From Sympetrum striolatum (lineage: Eukaryota; Arthropoda; Insecta; Odonata; Libellulidae), in contig OX388348.1 of NCBI GenBank assembly GCA_947579665.1, positions 9,362,001 through 9,426,000 on the forward strand: a stretch of DNA of 64,000 nucleotides, in the 5' to 3' direction. Below, one piece after another: positions 39,125 to 48,800 of this stretch. The notes under the pieces were generated by a model. That model saw only the letters and a program-made list of their open reading frames with translations. It had not been told where the DNA came from and ran no database searches. How positions within the stretch are numbered: the first letter of the stretch is position 1; each line of letters begins with the position of its first letter. Both the position numbers and the translations under genes were made by a program.

Positions 39125-42100
39125 CTTCTCCAAATGTTCTTTTATGACCGCATCCCCGCCGAGGAAAACTGTAAAAGTTTAATTGATTTTGATGGGCTTA
39201 TTTGGCTCAAGGAAATTATTTTATTCATTGGCGAACCAGTTAGTAGTCATCATTTGGGTGAATAAGGAAGTTTGACGTTTCTTTCGTTTGAATAGGAACT
39301 TTTTGGTATTCCATTCATGAAGGAACATTTAACTTTAATAACCATCATCAGAATGCTCTTGGGTTTAAGACCATATTCCAGTTTCCATTAGTTTCTGTTT
39401 GCTTCTTATGACTTATTTCTCAAAAATATCGAAAGTAAAATATCTCTTTATAGAGATTCTTTCTTGGTTTGCAATGAAACGCCAGAAGAACCTTAATAGC
39501 GTATGTCAGTGCATGATGAGTGCTACATTTTTTTCCGAACTGAATATGTTAGACACGAACCTTGTAATTTTCTGTATCCGTGACGGAATCTCCCGATGAA
39601 GATTGAGCCGCTCCGATCTTGTTCCCGACCTGGGCAGTCATTCTTCCATATTTCCCGGAATTATTTCCGAGAGTTAAATCGACTCTCGAGGCTGATTCTA
39701 CGCTAGCGAAGTTGCTAAGGCAGAAATGTTCTATCTTAGGTTTTAATTGACATTTTAATACCGAAAGAGCCCGCCAAAGGAAGAAGTCGTTTAAAGAAAA
39801 GAGAGAGATAGAGCATATATATCTTCATTTAGGAAAATGCCTCTGCGTTTCTTTATGTCTCTCCATTTCCTTTCTTTTCGGGAAAGAGGGTGCCGTCACA
39901 TTTGAATCTTCCTAAAGAATATCCATCAATTAATTAATCTGTCTCCTTCCCGAATCCTTCTTTCCAAACGGAGGTCGTTTCAATTTGTGCGGTGGCGGCT
40001 CTCTTCTTTTCCATCCTCTACCTGAATGCTGTAGATTGGATACGATAGGTGGCCTTCCGCTGGTATTTCACTTCGCTCCGATTCCAAGCATGTTAAAATT
40101 TGCATTAATTAGCTTCTCAATGAATATGAGAATTTCAGCTTTTAAGCGTCTGTAAATGCAATTATAAATCATTTTAAATACTTTTGACCGTTTCCCTTCG
40201 TCTCTTCTAACTTCTTCGAATGGCGAAAGATCTCTCTTTATGTACCTATCTTATTAATAAGCTGAATATTAGTTCGAAGTAGTTCTCTTGGTATTTCTTC
40301 CGAAATGAGACCTTTCCCGCCCTTTTGGAGGAATGCCTGCAATACTTAGGGACGTCTTTGTCCCGACGCCACTTCCTGCTCCACCCATTTTTTGTACGTC
40401 CCTCAAATATTTCCCCTTCCATTTTATTGCATTGGAATTCTGGTACAGTGGCCCCTCTGTTGCCGAGATAATCTAATGCCGACTAAAAGAGGAGTTTTTG
40501 TATCCAGCACGCGCCTCTCCTCCTCAGTCATTTCAGCTTGATTGCCTCTTCCAAATCTACCCTTGAAACGTTTGCAACGTTATCTCATGTTATGGTGGGA
40601 ATACTCTTGGTTACTGAAAAAGTACATAATAATTTTGAAAAACTGCGAGTATTATTTTCCTTTTTTCCTTGTTGGATTTCCTCAATAGCTGTAAAATGTA
40701 TGCACCCCATTTTTGATCACGAATTGTCTTTGCGAAGGAATCGGAAAATGACATTTTACATACGTAACAATGAAGCGTGGACACTAAAGCAGGAGATGAA
40801 AGGGCTTTAGAGAAGATTATGTATTGTAATATGGAAAAGAAATTTGAATTGATGAGATAGCAAATGAGGTAGTCCTTGATATAACAGAAAAATATTATAA
40901 TTTGGATTAAATGGAAGCTACAGAAGATTGGATTAATTCTAAAGAAGAAATGGATTAAATAAGCATTTCAAGGAAGGATGTCTAAGAAAATACGGAGCGG
41001 GAGGCGAAGGAAAATTGTGGGATGTTGAAGGAGGAGAGTTGCCAAACAGTAAAAGAAAGAGCGTAAAATTTAAGCGTAAATGAGCGAGATTCTTTAGTTT
41101 GTAGTCGCAGCATCTTTAATACTCCAGACTCAGCGACAAATAAATTAAGATGTTTAAAATTTACGTTATGTGTTTGTATATAATCATCGGTCATTCAATC
41201 CGTAGATTGGTTGACTGCAGTCCTCTCTTTCATTTCTGAGGATGCATTTTTCATGGGAGATATAATTGGGGTTGTTTCCCGTTGCCTTCCCCAACACTGT
41301 TTTATACGTGACACCATCACAAAATTGGCCGCCCCACTGTGGTGCAGACGTGCAGCTGCGTGAAATGCATTTCGTCTGGCTCTTTCCACCTATCAAAGAC
41401 CCAGGAGCAATCGAATTTGCTCCAGCCAGTACAGCTCGGTGCTTTCACATGTAAGCGCAGGGAATCGCGTTGGGGAGACAATTTGTTCACATGGTCGCGT
41501 ACACGTCTTTTGGCGTTCACTTGCTGTTTGTCGGTGACGTTACAACGTCATAGTAGCATTATTGCTGTGCTTGAGAAACCAGAGGGTAAGGAGATGGTGG
41601 GCTCGTCTCTTATTCGAACGAAGAAGAGAGCAAGGTGCATACCACATAGTTGTTCGCGCGCGTAAAAGTTGGGCTTTCGCCAACTTCGGCGACGCCTGGC
41701 GACGCGTAGTGGAGCGTTGGTTTCCTAGCTCCTGATTGGCTGTCGCGCCTCTGCGCCCGTAAAACGCCTACATTTATTTTATTTCTTCAATTTATGTCTA
41801 TGAAATTCCACATAGTCAAGCCTGCTGCCATTGATTTTATTTTACAACAAAATCTTTATTTTGTACGTCGATCGAACTATTGAATTGACTTAATTTCATA
41901 GGTATGAATCGCTGAGAGAGTTAAGTGCTCGGGAAACGCGATAACATTTCACACGACGTCGCTGGTCCGTTGAAAAATTGAACTGGAAGCACTTCAACTA
42001 AAAATATTTCTCTATCGCAGCGTTACTTTGAAATAACAGAAGAATAAAATATCAGGAATAACTAGCTGTTCACGTAATTGAAATTGGAACGAAAGCACTA

Positions 42101-44640
42101 TTATTTAAGGAGTAGAAAATGATAATATGGTTTACAATACACAGTTTTAAATTAAAGTATCGCAGAATTTCAGAGGTTGCTTCAACACGATGTGAATTGA
42201 CTCTCAAGTAATTCGAAGGTCTGCAATACAAGTCTTATGTTCGAATAACTGTGCCTCCGAGCGTTTTTAATTCTACAGCATATTAACAAATGAATTAGGG
42301 AAACTATAAGCAATTCCAGTAAACGATAAAATATCTTAAAAGAATTTAGTCGCTCAATGAATAATAAGAAGAGCCGTTCGGTAACATTAGTCTACAGGTG
42401 TCCTCAAAACCCCAGTTCAACTACTCATGCCATTTAGCCCTCTTCTGCGGCACGAAAGAGCTGAAGCACTGATCACACTCGGGAAAGTGGAATCACTCGT
42501 GAATGTCTGAAACGCAGACATTTTGGAGTTCACATAAGGAAAATAAGTGGATAGTAGGATTACAGTGGTTTTGTATTTTAATTCCTAGTTGACTCTAAGC
42601 TCGAATCTTCAGTTAATTCCGTTTCTTTCAATCCCCCCCGAATCGCCGCTATTTCCATATCAGGTGACCTAAATTAATCCCCGAATTTTTTTCTGTTTTA
42701 TATCCCACACATATATAATAACTTATATATACGAAGGCCCTCCATTGTGGGCGTCCCTCAGCCCACGTTTCCCTGAGACCAATTTTAACCGGAGATGGAG
42801 AAAGTCACTCTTGGTGATATTCTGTTGCGGTTTGGCATTCAGAGGCACTTTCACTCGAACATTTGTTCTATAATGAGCGAAAATAGAGTGCTGCAATTTC
42901 ATCTGTAAGTAGAAAAAAATGTACTCTTTTCCACTATTATTGTGGAAAAGTGATTATCTTCTTTCTATTATGAATTCCCTCAACGTCACGGCCCCCTCCG
43001 AAGATTTTATTCACCTGTTAGGTTATCGCCTAACGATCAGAAATTGGTCGACTTGAGAGTATCTGTACCTTTTCAAATTTCACTTGGGTCAATATTGAAC
43101 GGCTTAGTGCTACTAGAATCAACAGAATGTCCGTATTATTTAAAACGCTGCTAAGATTAGGATTTTTCATAATGGTTTTTAAGGCAATGCGTCGCAATCA
43201 AGCAGCAAATCATGAAATTATTTTCTTCGAGAGTTACATCGCAAATAAGTGCGAAAACTCTACATTATTATCTCATTGTCTAAATTTTTTCAAAATTTGA
43301 ATTAATGATGTCAATATGTATCAATAAAACGATCGGAATTTCGTGTTTAAGGCGTAAATTTCGATTCTTCCACATGCAATGCGAGTCCTGATATTCTTTT
43401 TTCTTAGCAAAAAGTGTTAAGTTAAGATGCCGCAAAAAATTGGACTAATGGTTTGTCGTCCATCATCTCAGATAACTAAGGCAATCGATTTAAAAGTAAT
43501 ATATTGAATATTCAAATATTGAATCTAAAAATAACATAGCATTCTTTTCTATTTCATTGACTAAAACGCCGTAAAAAATAATATGTATGAAATCAAATAC
43601 CTATAATATGAAAAATATTCACACCATTTCTTCTATGATTTATGCAGCCTACAGTTTAAAATAAACTTAAATGTAAACATGTTTACTATATGTATGTATG
43701 TATATGTTTTCCTGTAGTGTATATGAGTAATACTCTGTCTGCCCTCTTCTTGTTGTATTTTATTGTTCTTCATAAATTACAAGTATTTCAACTAATTGCT
43801 AAGTTGATTGCGGGACATTAAATTCTGGAATCTCCATTCTCCAAATTGACGATACTTTTTAAAACTACTATAAGTATTCAGTTGTTATCTAAATTATGAA
43901 ATAATGAGGTTATACAAAATTCAATTTTTTCGTTGTCTTAACACGTTCTGATATGTAAGAGAGACTTCTTGGCACATTTCCCACGCACGTTGGTGGAGGA
44001 TGGAGCTTGTTGGGATTCTAAGAATTGTCTTCTTTGAAAGCATCGCTGTTTACTCAGCCAACGACTTTTAAACCGAAAGGACGACCCTCGGTTAATAATC
44101 AATAATAACTTAATTGTTCCTTGCATCGATGAGGTTCAGCAGTTGCGAACTCTCCTTGGAATAGTGGAATACAAGGATGAGAAGGAATGTGCGTACTATT
44201 GCAAAATAGAGCAATAAATGCGATCTCATTCCGGTTTAATTGGACCGAGGATCGCGTGTCCCAGCGACAATTGGACATCCCGTTGCTGCAAGGCCATTTT
44301 GGGACCGATTTTTTTATTCTTCAGATTCTTAATTTCCACGATAAACGGCCTGTTTCTGCAATTGCTCTCTTCATTGCGCTCGAAGCGATGTTTCAGAATA
44401 TTAAGCAACGTGTGCTAAAGTTGGAGTGTTTTTCTTTAGTGTGGTCTGCAGGGCCATCTGAATACGCTATGGTCCTCAGTGGTTAGTCTCTGAGTGGCCT
44501 TTGAGTATCTGCCTCGAAATATGTTTGCAAGAAACCCAAGCGCAGACATATTTTCTGGAACAATTCTAATAATTTCAGTAATTTCGGCTGATATATACTT
44601 TTCGAAGTCTAAATTAATGAAAATTTGTACGAGAAATGAA
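39125..44640. other. Non-coding stretch with a CpG-rich patch
   Basis: No supported gene. The segment 41330-41770 is clearly richer in G+C and CpG than its surroundings. It contains a short hairpin (AAGTTGG/CCAACTT near 41667) and an inverted CCAAT box (ATTGG near 41733). It could be a promoter island or the remains of a repeat, since the adjacent CTGATTGGCTGT also occurs in the 13.4-kb MITE. I cannot decide between these. Confidence 0.35.
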
Positions 44641-44647
44641 AAATAGT

Positions 44648-44717
44648 GACTTGACAGGGACTCGAACCAAGGTCTGTCACATTCCGGGCTAGTGTTCTAA
44701 CCACTAAACTATCAAGC
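44648..44717 (-). mobile_element. tRNA-derived SINE head (tRNA-like)
   Basis: On the minus strand TAGTTTAGTGGTTAGAAC (box A) is followed by GGTTCGAGTCC (box B, plus-strand 44658-44668). A seven-base acceptor-like pairing, CTTGATA with TGTCAAG including one G-T pair, closes the unit. The T-stem and anticodon stem do not pair well, so it is unlikely to be a functional tRNA. It is the most tRNA-like of the SINE heads in the window. Confidence 0.55.
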
Positions 44718-44788
44718 AACGTTCTTAACATTTTTGTAAACGGGATATTTAGTGAGCAAGATGGCGGCTCTCCACATAGTGGCCCCGA

Positions 44789-44977
44789 TCACCACCAGAG
44801 GTCCTCACCTAGGCAACCAACCCAAGGCCCTCTATATGCAGCGATCTCTCGTCTAGCTGGTAGTTTTCTAGGTGATTTTACTGCACGATGCAGAAAAACT
44901 TCCGGAATAGCAAACGGTTTAAGTAATCTCCGACCATCCATTCTATTGCTCTCAAATTGCGTAGAGTCAAAATGCAC
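44789..44977 (-). CDS. THAP-domain protein, exon 2 (residues 52-113)
   Basis: After a TTTTTTTAG acceptor the frame continues in phase 0 as VHFDSTQF...RRLLKPFAIPEVF. This gives the fourth zinc ligand (His53 in C-x2-H), the conserved Phe after it, and the AVPTxF-type end signature as AIPEVF. The domain is thus complete at about residue 79. About 20 basic residues follow (AVKSPRKLPARRE). From about residue 98 the frame reads through the terminal inverted repeat, and the last ten or so residues before the stop at 44789 come from the target duplication and flanking host DNA. This suggests the original protein was cut off here. The product would bind DNA but lacks any catalytic part. A GTGAGG donor in the flank (near 44809) could divert splicing. 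Confidence 0.75.
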   Translation of the reverse strand: MHFDSTQFESNRMDGRRLLKPFAIPEVFLHRAVKSPRKLPARREIAAYRGPWVGCLGEDLWW

Positions 44978-45067
44978 CTAAAAAAACGTACATTAATTCT
45001 GAATTACACACATTTTAATACTTTTTCCAACGGAAAAGAATAAAATTCAATTATTTGTTCAAGGAAA

Positions 45068-45102
45068 TGGTAAATTTCTAGTTACACACTAGAAATTTAC
45101 CA
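45068..45102. repeat. Perfect hairpin in the THAP intron
   Basis: TGGTAAATTTCTAGT and its exact reverse complement are separated by five bases. The hairpin lies within the 151-base intron (44978-45128), starting about 26 bases after the donor. It would fold in the pre-mRNA and could bring the splice sites closer or hinder the donor; either effect is speculation. Confidence 0.8.
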
Positions 45103-45128
45103 AGGAAATAAATAATCAGTTTACATAC

Positions 45129-45281
45129 CTCACACAGTTTGCTGTGAGCAGTGGGCATCCATGCATCACGACGTAATTTTGCTAACCAAATCTTCTTCCT
45201 GTTGGAATCTGCTGGAAAGCGAAACATTCTAAATCCTTCTTCTGCTCGATTCTTGCATCCTACTGCACAGCAGCACGGCAT
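45129..45281 (-). CDS. THAP-domain protein, exon 1 (residues 1-51)
   Basis: The exon starts with ATG at 45281 and encodes MPCCCAVGCKNR..., then FRFPADS, IWLAKL and HSKLCE. It ends at 45129 before a GTATGT donor. It supplies the first part of a C2CH zinc finger: Cys5 and Cys9 (C-x3-C), the conserved Pro of RFP, the conserved Trp32 and the third ligand Cys50. THAP domains are DNA-binding modules of P-element transposase and of many animal transcription regulators. This start is chosen because THAP domains sit at the extreme N-terminus and no earlier in-frame Met is needed. It lies inside the P-like element and points towards its left end. The domain's key residues are all intact, unusual beside the decayed elements around it. 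Confidence 0.85.
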
Positions 45282-45293
45282 TATGCCTATTTG

Positions 45294-45660
45294 CCAATAA
45301 ACTTACGCACAACGCAGCGTGGGAACACACAGAAAGAAGTTCTAAAAAGAACTGATAATGATTATGAATGATTGTTCTGAAAAGAAAACTTAATTGAAAA
45401 ATTAAACCGTGAATAAATGTTCTGAAAACAATTGATTATTAAATTGAATAAATGAAGAGGTAAGTTAATAAAACCAATAAACTAATGCACAACGCAGCGT
45501 TGGAACACACAGAAAGAAGTTCTAAAAAGAACTGATAATAATGATGATGAATGATTGTTCTGAAAAGAAAACTTAATAGAGAAATTAAACCGTGAATTAA
45601 TGTAATGTATGTTCTGAAAAGAATTGATTATTAAATTGAATAAATGAAGAGGTAAGTTAG
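45294..45660. repeat. Tandem duplication of about 180 bp in the P-like element
   Basis: Unit 1 (45294-45473) and unit 2 (45474-45660) both start with CCAATAAACT and share ACGCAGCGT, AGTTCTAAAAAGAACTGATA, GTTCTGAAAAGAAAACTTAA and a GAAGAGGTAAGTTA end. They differ by a few substitutions and small insertions, which makes the duplication fairly recent. It lies just upstream of the THAP start codon in the direction of transcription, so it would fall in the promoter or 5' untranslated region. Each unit also contains an AGTTCTAAAAAGAACT inverted repeat. Confidence 0.9.
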
Positions 45661-45821
45661 GCAAACGCTCAGTAAACAAGTACTCTCTAACACCATACTA
45701 GGCCCCAAGATGGCGGAAAGTGATCACGTGACTGCTTTCGACCAATACCGTTGCAGGTTTGTCGGCAAGAGTGATTATAAAGAGTGTCCGAACCTTCCAT
45801 ATAGAGGGCCTTGAACCAACC

Positions 45822-48800
45822 CACAAAGAATACACAAATGATGGAAATTAACTTTAATTTTTCACAAGGATAATATTCATAGGATATTCTTATAATATCG
45901 CTTTATGCATCGGTATCCCATTTTTTTAAATTGATCAAAACCTTCAGAAATAGTTTTAAAAAATGTTGTAGTTTAAGTAAAATAAGACAATCTATCGCAA
46001 TTTTAAAACAGCGATTGAAGATAAATTTGTTTTTTTTATAGTAGGCGTCTATATTTGGATGAGAATCGTACTATCAATATCTTCGGTCGAAAGAATCTAA
46101 TAAAACTTCGTTAACCGATTGTTGTATAATTTAAATGCATTGTATTAAGAAAAGCGATTATCTTATAGCTGATCATTTTGTTTACGTGTTCATATATTAA
46201 GTATATGCCATTGTATCTGCATCTTGAAGTAACCATCAGTATTCTCAAAATATGTTCTCGAGGCAAGTATTTATACAGGTAGTGAACAACTAATTCGACC
46301 ATTAGATGGTACGATTAAGAAAATGGTTACCTGTGATGTTAAATCTGGATGGAGAAGGAAAAGTCTCGTAGTTTGGGATAACGTAAATACCCGGCCCACT
46401 CAAATGTGTACTTTCGGACATATTTATGCATTTACTCTTAATCCAATGGTCGTCGGAAAAAAAGTTGGAATTAGGGCTAAAAAGGGTAGGGCTAAAAGGG
46501 GGAGAGAAAGTGGCATCCAGCGCACCCTGTCGACTCAATATTTGGGGGAACCTCCGATCTATTTATTTCTACGCCAATGACTTCCTCATTCATGCTCTCT
46601 CTTCTCTATTTATAAACGTTCGACTTAATTTCGTTTATTTCGAAATTATCCTATAATTTGCTCTTTTTATTAAAATTTCATTCGTAGACTTGGTCTTTTA
46701 AGAATATGAATAGTTAGATTTAAAATTCATCGTAATCTAGGTTTTTAAAATTCTGTATAATGTTACTCGATCAAAATATCTAATATAAATATGTTTTATG
46801 CCTAATATAAATATTTTCTACCATATCTGTGGAAATCACAGATAAGTTAGACCGAGAAGTATGTTCATAATAAGAGAGAAATTAGCAAATTTGATGATTC
46901 CTCGTCGACTTTGGCTAATTTTTCCATTGGTTCCGCTATTTTTTGGTTTCCCTAAATCTTAGACTTACGTTTCTTTTTCCTTCAAAACAGAGTACACACG
47001 TTTATGGAATTTGCAGTGACCTAATTAAGTACTCTCTAATGGCAATCGCAGCTAATGCTGATTGGTTTTATTAAAATTTTTGATTTTATTTTTTCTAATA
47101 ATTGATTAAATTACATTTAATAACTTACAAGCTCTACTTTTATATGCATCAAATATTGCGAACGTCTTAGTATTAAAGACTACCTTAGTCTCCGTCAACC
47201 AACTAAGATGAATTAACTTGATAAAGTCGCTGATATGTTATACAAATCATCCAAAGTGAAGGAAGGAGTCCCAATTTATCTGATTTTAAGTTTCTTAAAA
47301 AAGGAGCTAACGAAATATATTTACGGAAACTAAATTATTATGGATGCTTAATTTCTGTCTGATTCGTGTAAAAAATTCTCCGAATGCAATTTACTTTTGA
47401 ACCCGTTGCGTTTATTATCGATTCAAGTTGAATCTGGTGTCGAATTTACAAACGAGATGAAGTGTTTGTTATTGAAATTTGGGGTTCTCTAACTTCTCTA
47501 TTATAAACATTACTAATACAGAAAACAAACAATGAGAAAAATATTAAATTACACTTTAAGTTATGTAAATTCTTGTGTCACAAGAATGCTTGATTGACCA
47601 GAAAATTTTCAGTCTTTATAGTAAATAAAACAAGTCTTTGTGAATGCAATACGTCTTATCATAGTGGTTAAATTTTTGTCTTTATTTATGACAAAATCGC
47701 AAGTTTCATCTGTGGCAGTAGGTAGTAGTGACAGACCTATTAGAAATCCCTTCGACATTGACCGGTGTTAAGGTGAAAAGATGTGCAGCAACATCTGTCT
47801 GATGTAATATTTCTCCATTAAAATAAGAGCAGATGTTGGTTTTCTTGAAGGGTTAGATAGGGTTGTTTTCTAATTTAAAGTGATGACGCACAGGAAATTA
47901 AATAGTCGTAAATGCCTTTTTTGTTTGAACAATAGATTTATGCGATTTACGTTTTATTGGTGGAGTTTGGTTAGCTGGCGTGAACGCCAAGTTGTCCTTC
48001 CAATGTAATGCATCTTTGTGCTTCTAATACAAGTTCGTCGCGTATGCTCCAACGATTTTATTTGTCAATGGAATGTTGCATCGGTTTTCAGTGTTTATCA
48101 CTTATAATTAATTTTCTTTTTATTTATATATATTCTTCAGAGAGGGATCAGTGTTGTTACGCAGAAGATAATTATTAACAATTTGAAAGCTCTTACCAGA
48201 AGTGCAGCAGTTAATGGATGAATACCTGGCCAATGAATGAAAACTTATTGACCAGATTTATGTCATTGACAAGGACAAGTCTTTTTCTCTTCTTATTGTT
48301 TTTTCCCGAGGAATGACATTGGATTGGAGGAACTAAATCACTAAGGAAGATTTCGATGCGATTCTTTTGGCAATTTCCGAAAACTGTTGGATAGACCCGT
48401 TTTTTAACCAATGCAAAAGTAATTGTTACTGAGATTTGATAATATTTGTGATCAATTAAAAATATAAATTATATTCCGCGTAGCAGCAAATAAAGTGGCC
48501 TTACAGATTGCCATGCTCAACACGTTCATTCGTTATCATAGTTAATATTCACGAAAGAATGGTTAAATTGATTGTGGAGAAATATTGCTTTCAGAAAGAT
48601 ATCGAAAGGTAAAATTCGTATTGAAACCAACCTTTTTTTAATGACCCCATTATGGTGGACGGAATATTGAATTTCCTTAGAGAAGCCAAGTTATTTCCTC
48701 TAATCTGAAAACCCATAAGGAAGATCTAAATATGTTTAACTTGACAGCTCTCTTACGTTTAAATGTTTGTTAACCTTCGTACCTACTGCCATTTTGTTTG

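Larger units (their letters stand above)
44815..45821. mobile_element. P-element-like mini-transposon with target duplications
   Basis: The body is 44823-45813 (991 bp). Its left end is CAAGGCCCTCTATATG and the right end is the exact reverse complement, a perfect 16-bp terminal inverted repeat. The eight bases outside each end are identical, AACCAACC at 44815-44822 and 45814-45821, as expected of a target-site duplication. Eight-base duplications and an N-terminal THAP domain in the encoded protein are both known features of P-superfamily transposons. Inside, in minus-strand order, are a short upstream region, a duplicated segment of about 180 bp, THAP exon 1, an intron with a perfect hairpin, and exon 2, which runs off the left end. 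No RNase-H-like catalytic domain fits in this length, so the element is non-autonomous. A hAT relationship is an alternative for ends of this type, but the THAP domain argues for P. Confidence 0.85.

Noticed and set aside
38865..39265. Two overlapping frames of 105 and 112 codons rich in Leu, Ser and Pro
   Set aside because: Both are translations of the CT-rich minisatellite.
41195..41770. CpG-rich segment with frames up to 108 codons, considered as an exon or promoter island
   Set aside because: No domain or consistent splice sites. It may be an old repeat because it shares CTGATTGGCTGT with the 13.4-kb MITE.
44648..44717. Functional tRNA gene on the minus strand
   Set aside because: The box A and box B elements and acceptor pairing are good, but the T-stem and anticodon stem do not pair, so it was kept as a SINE head.
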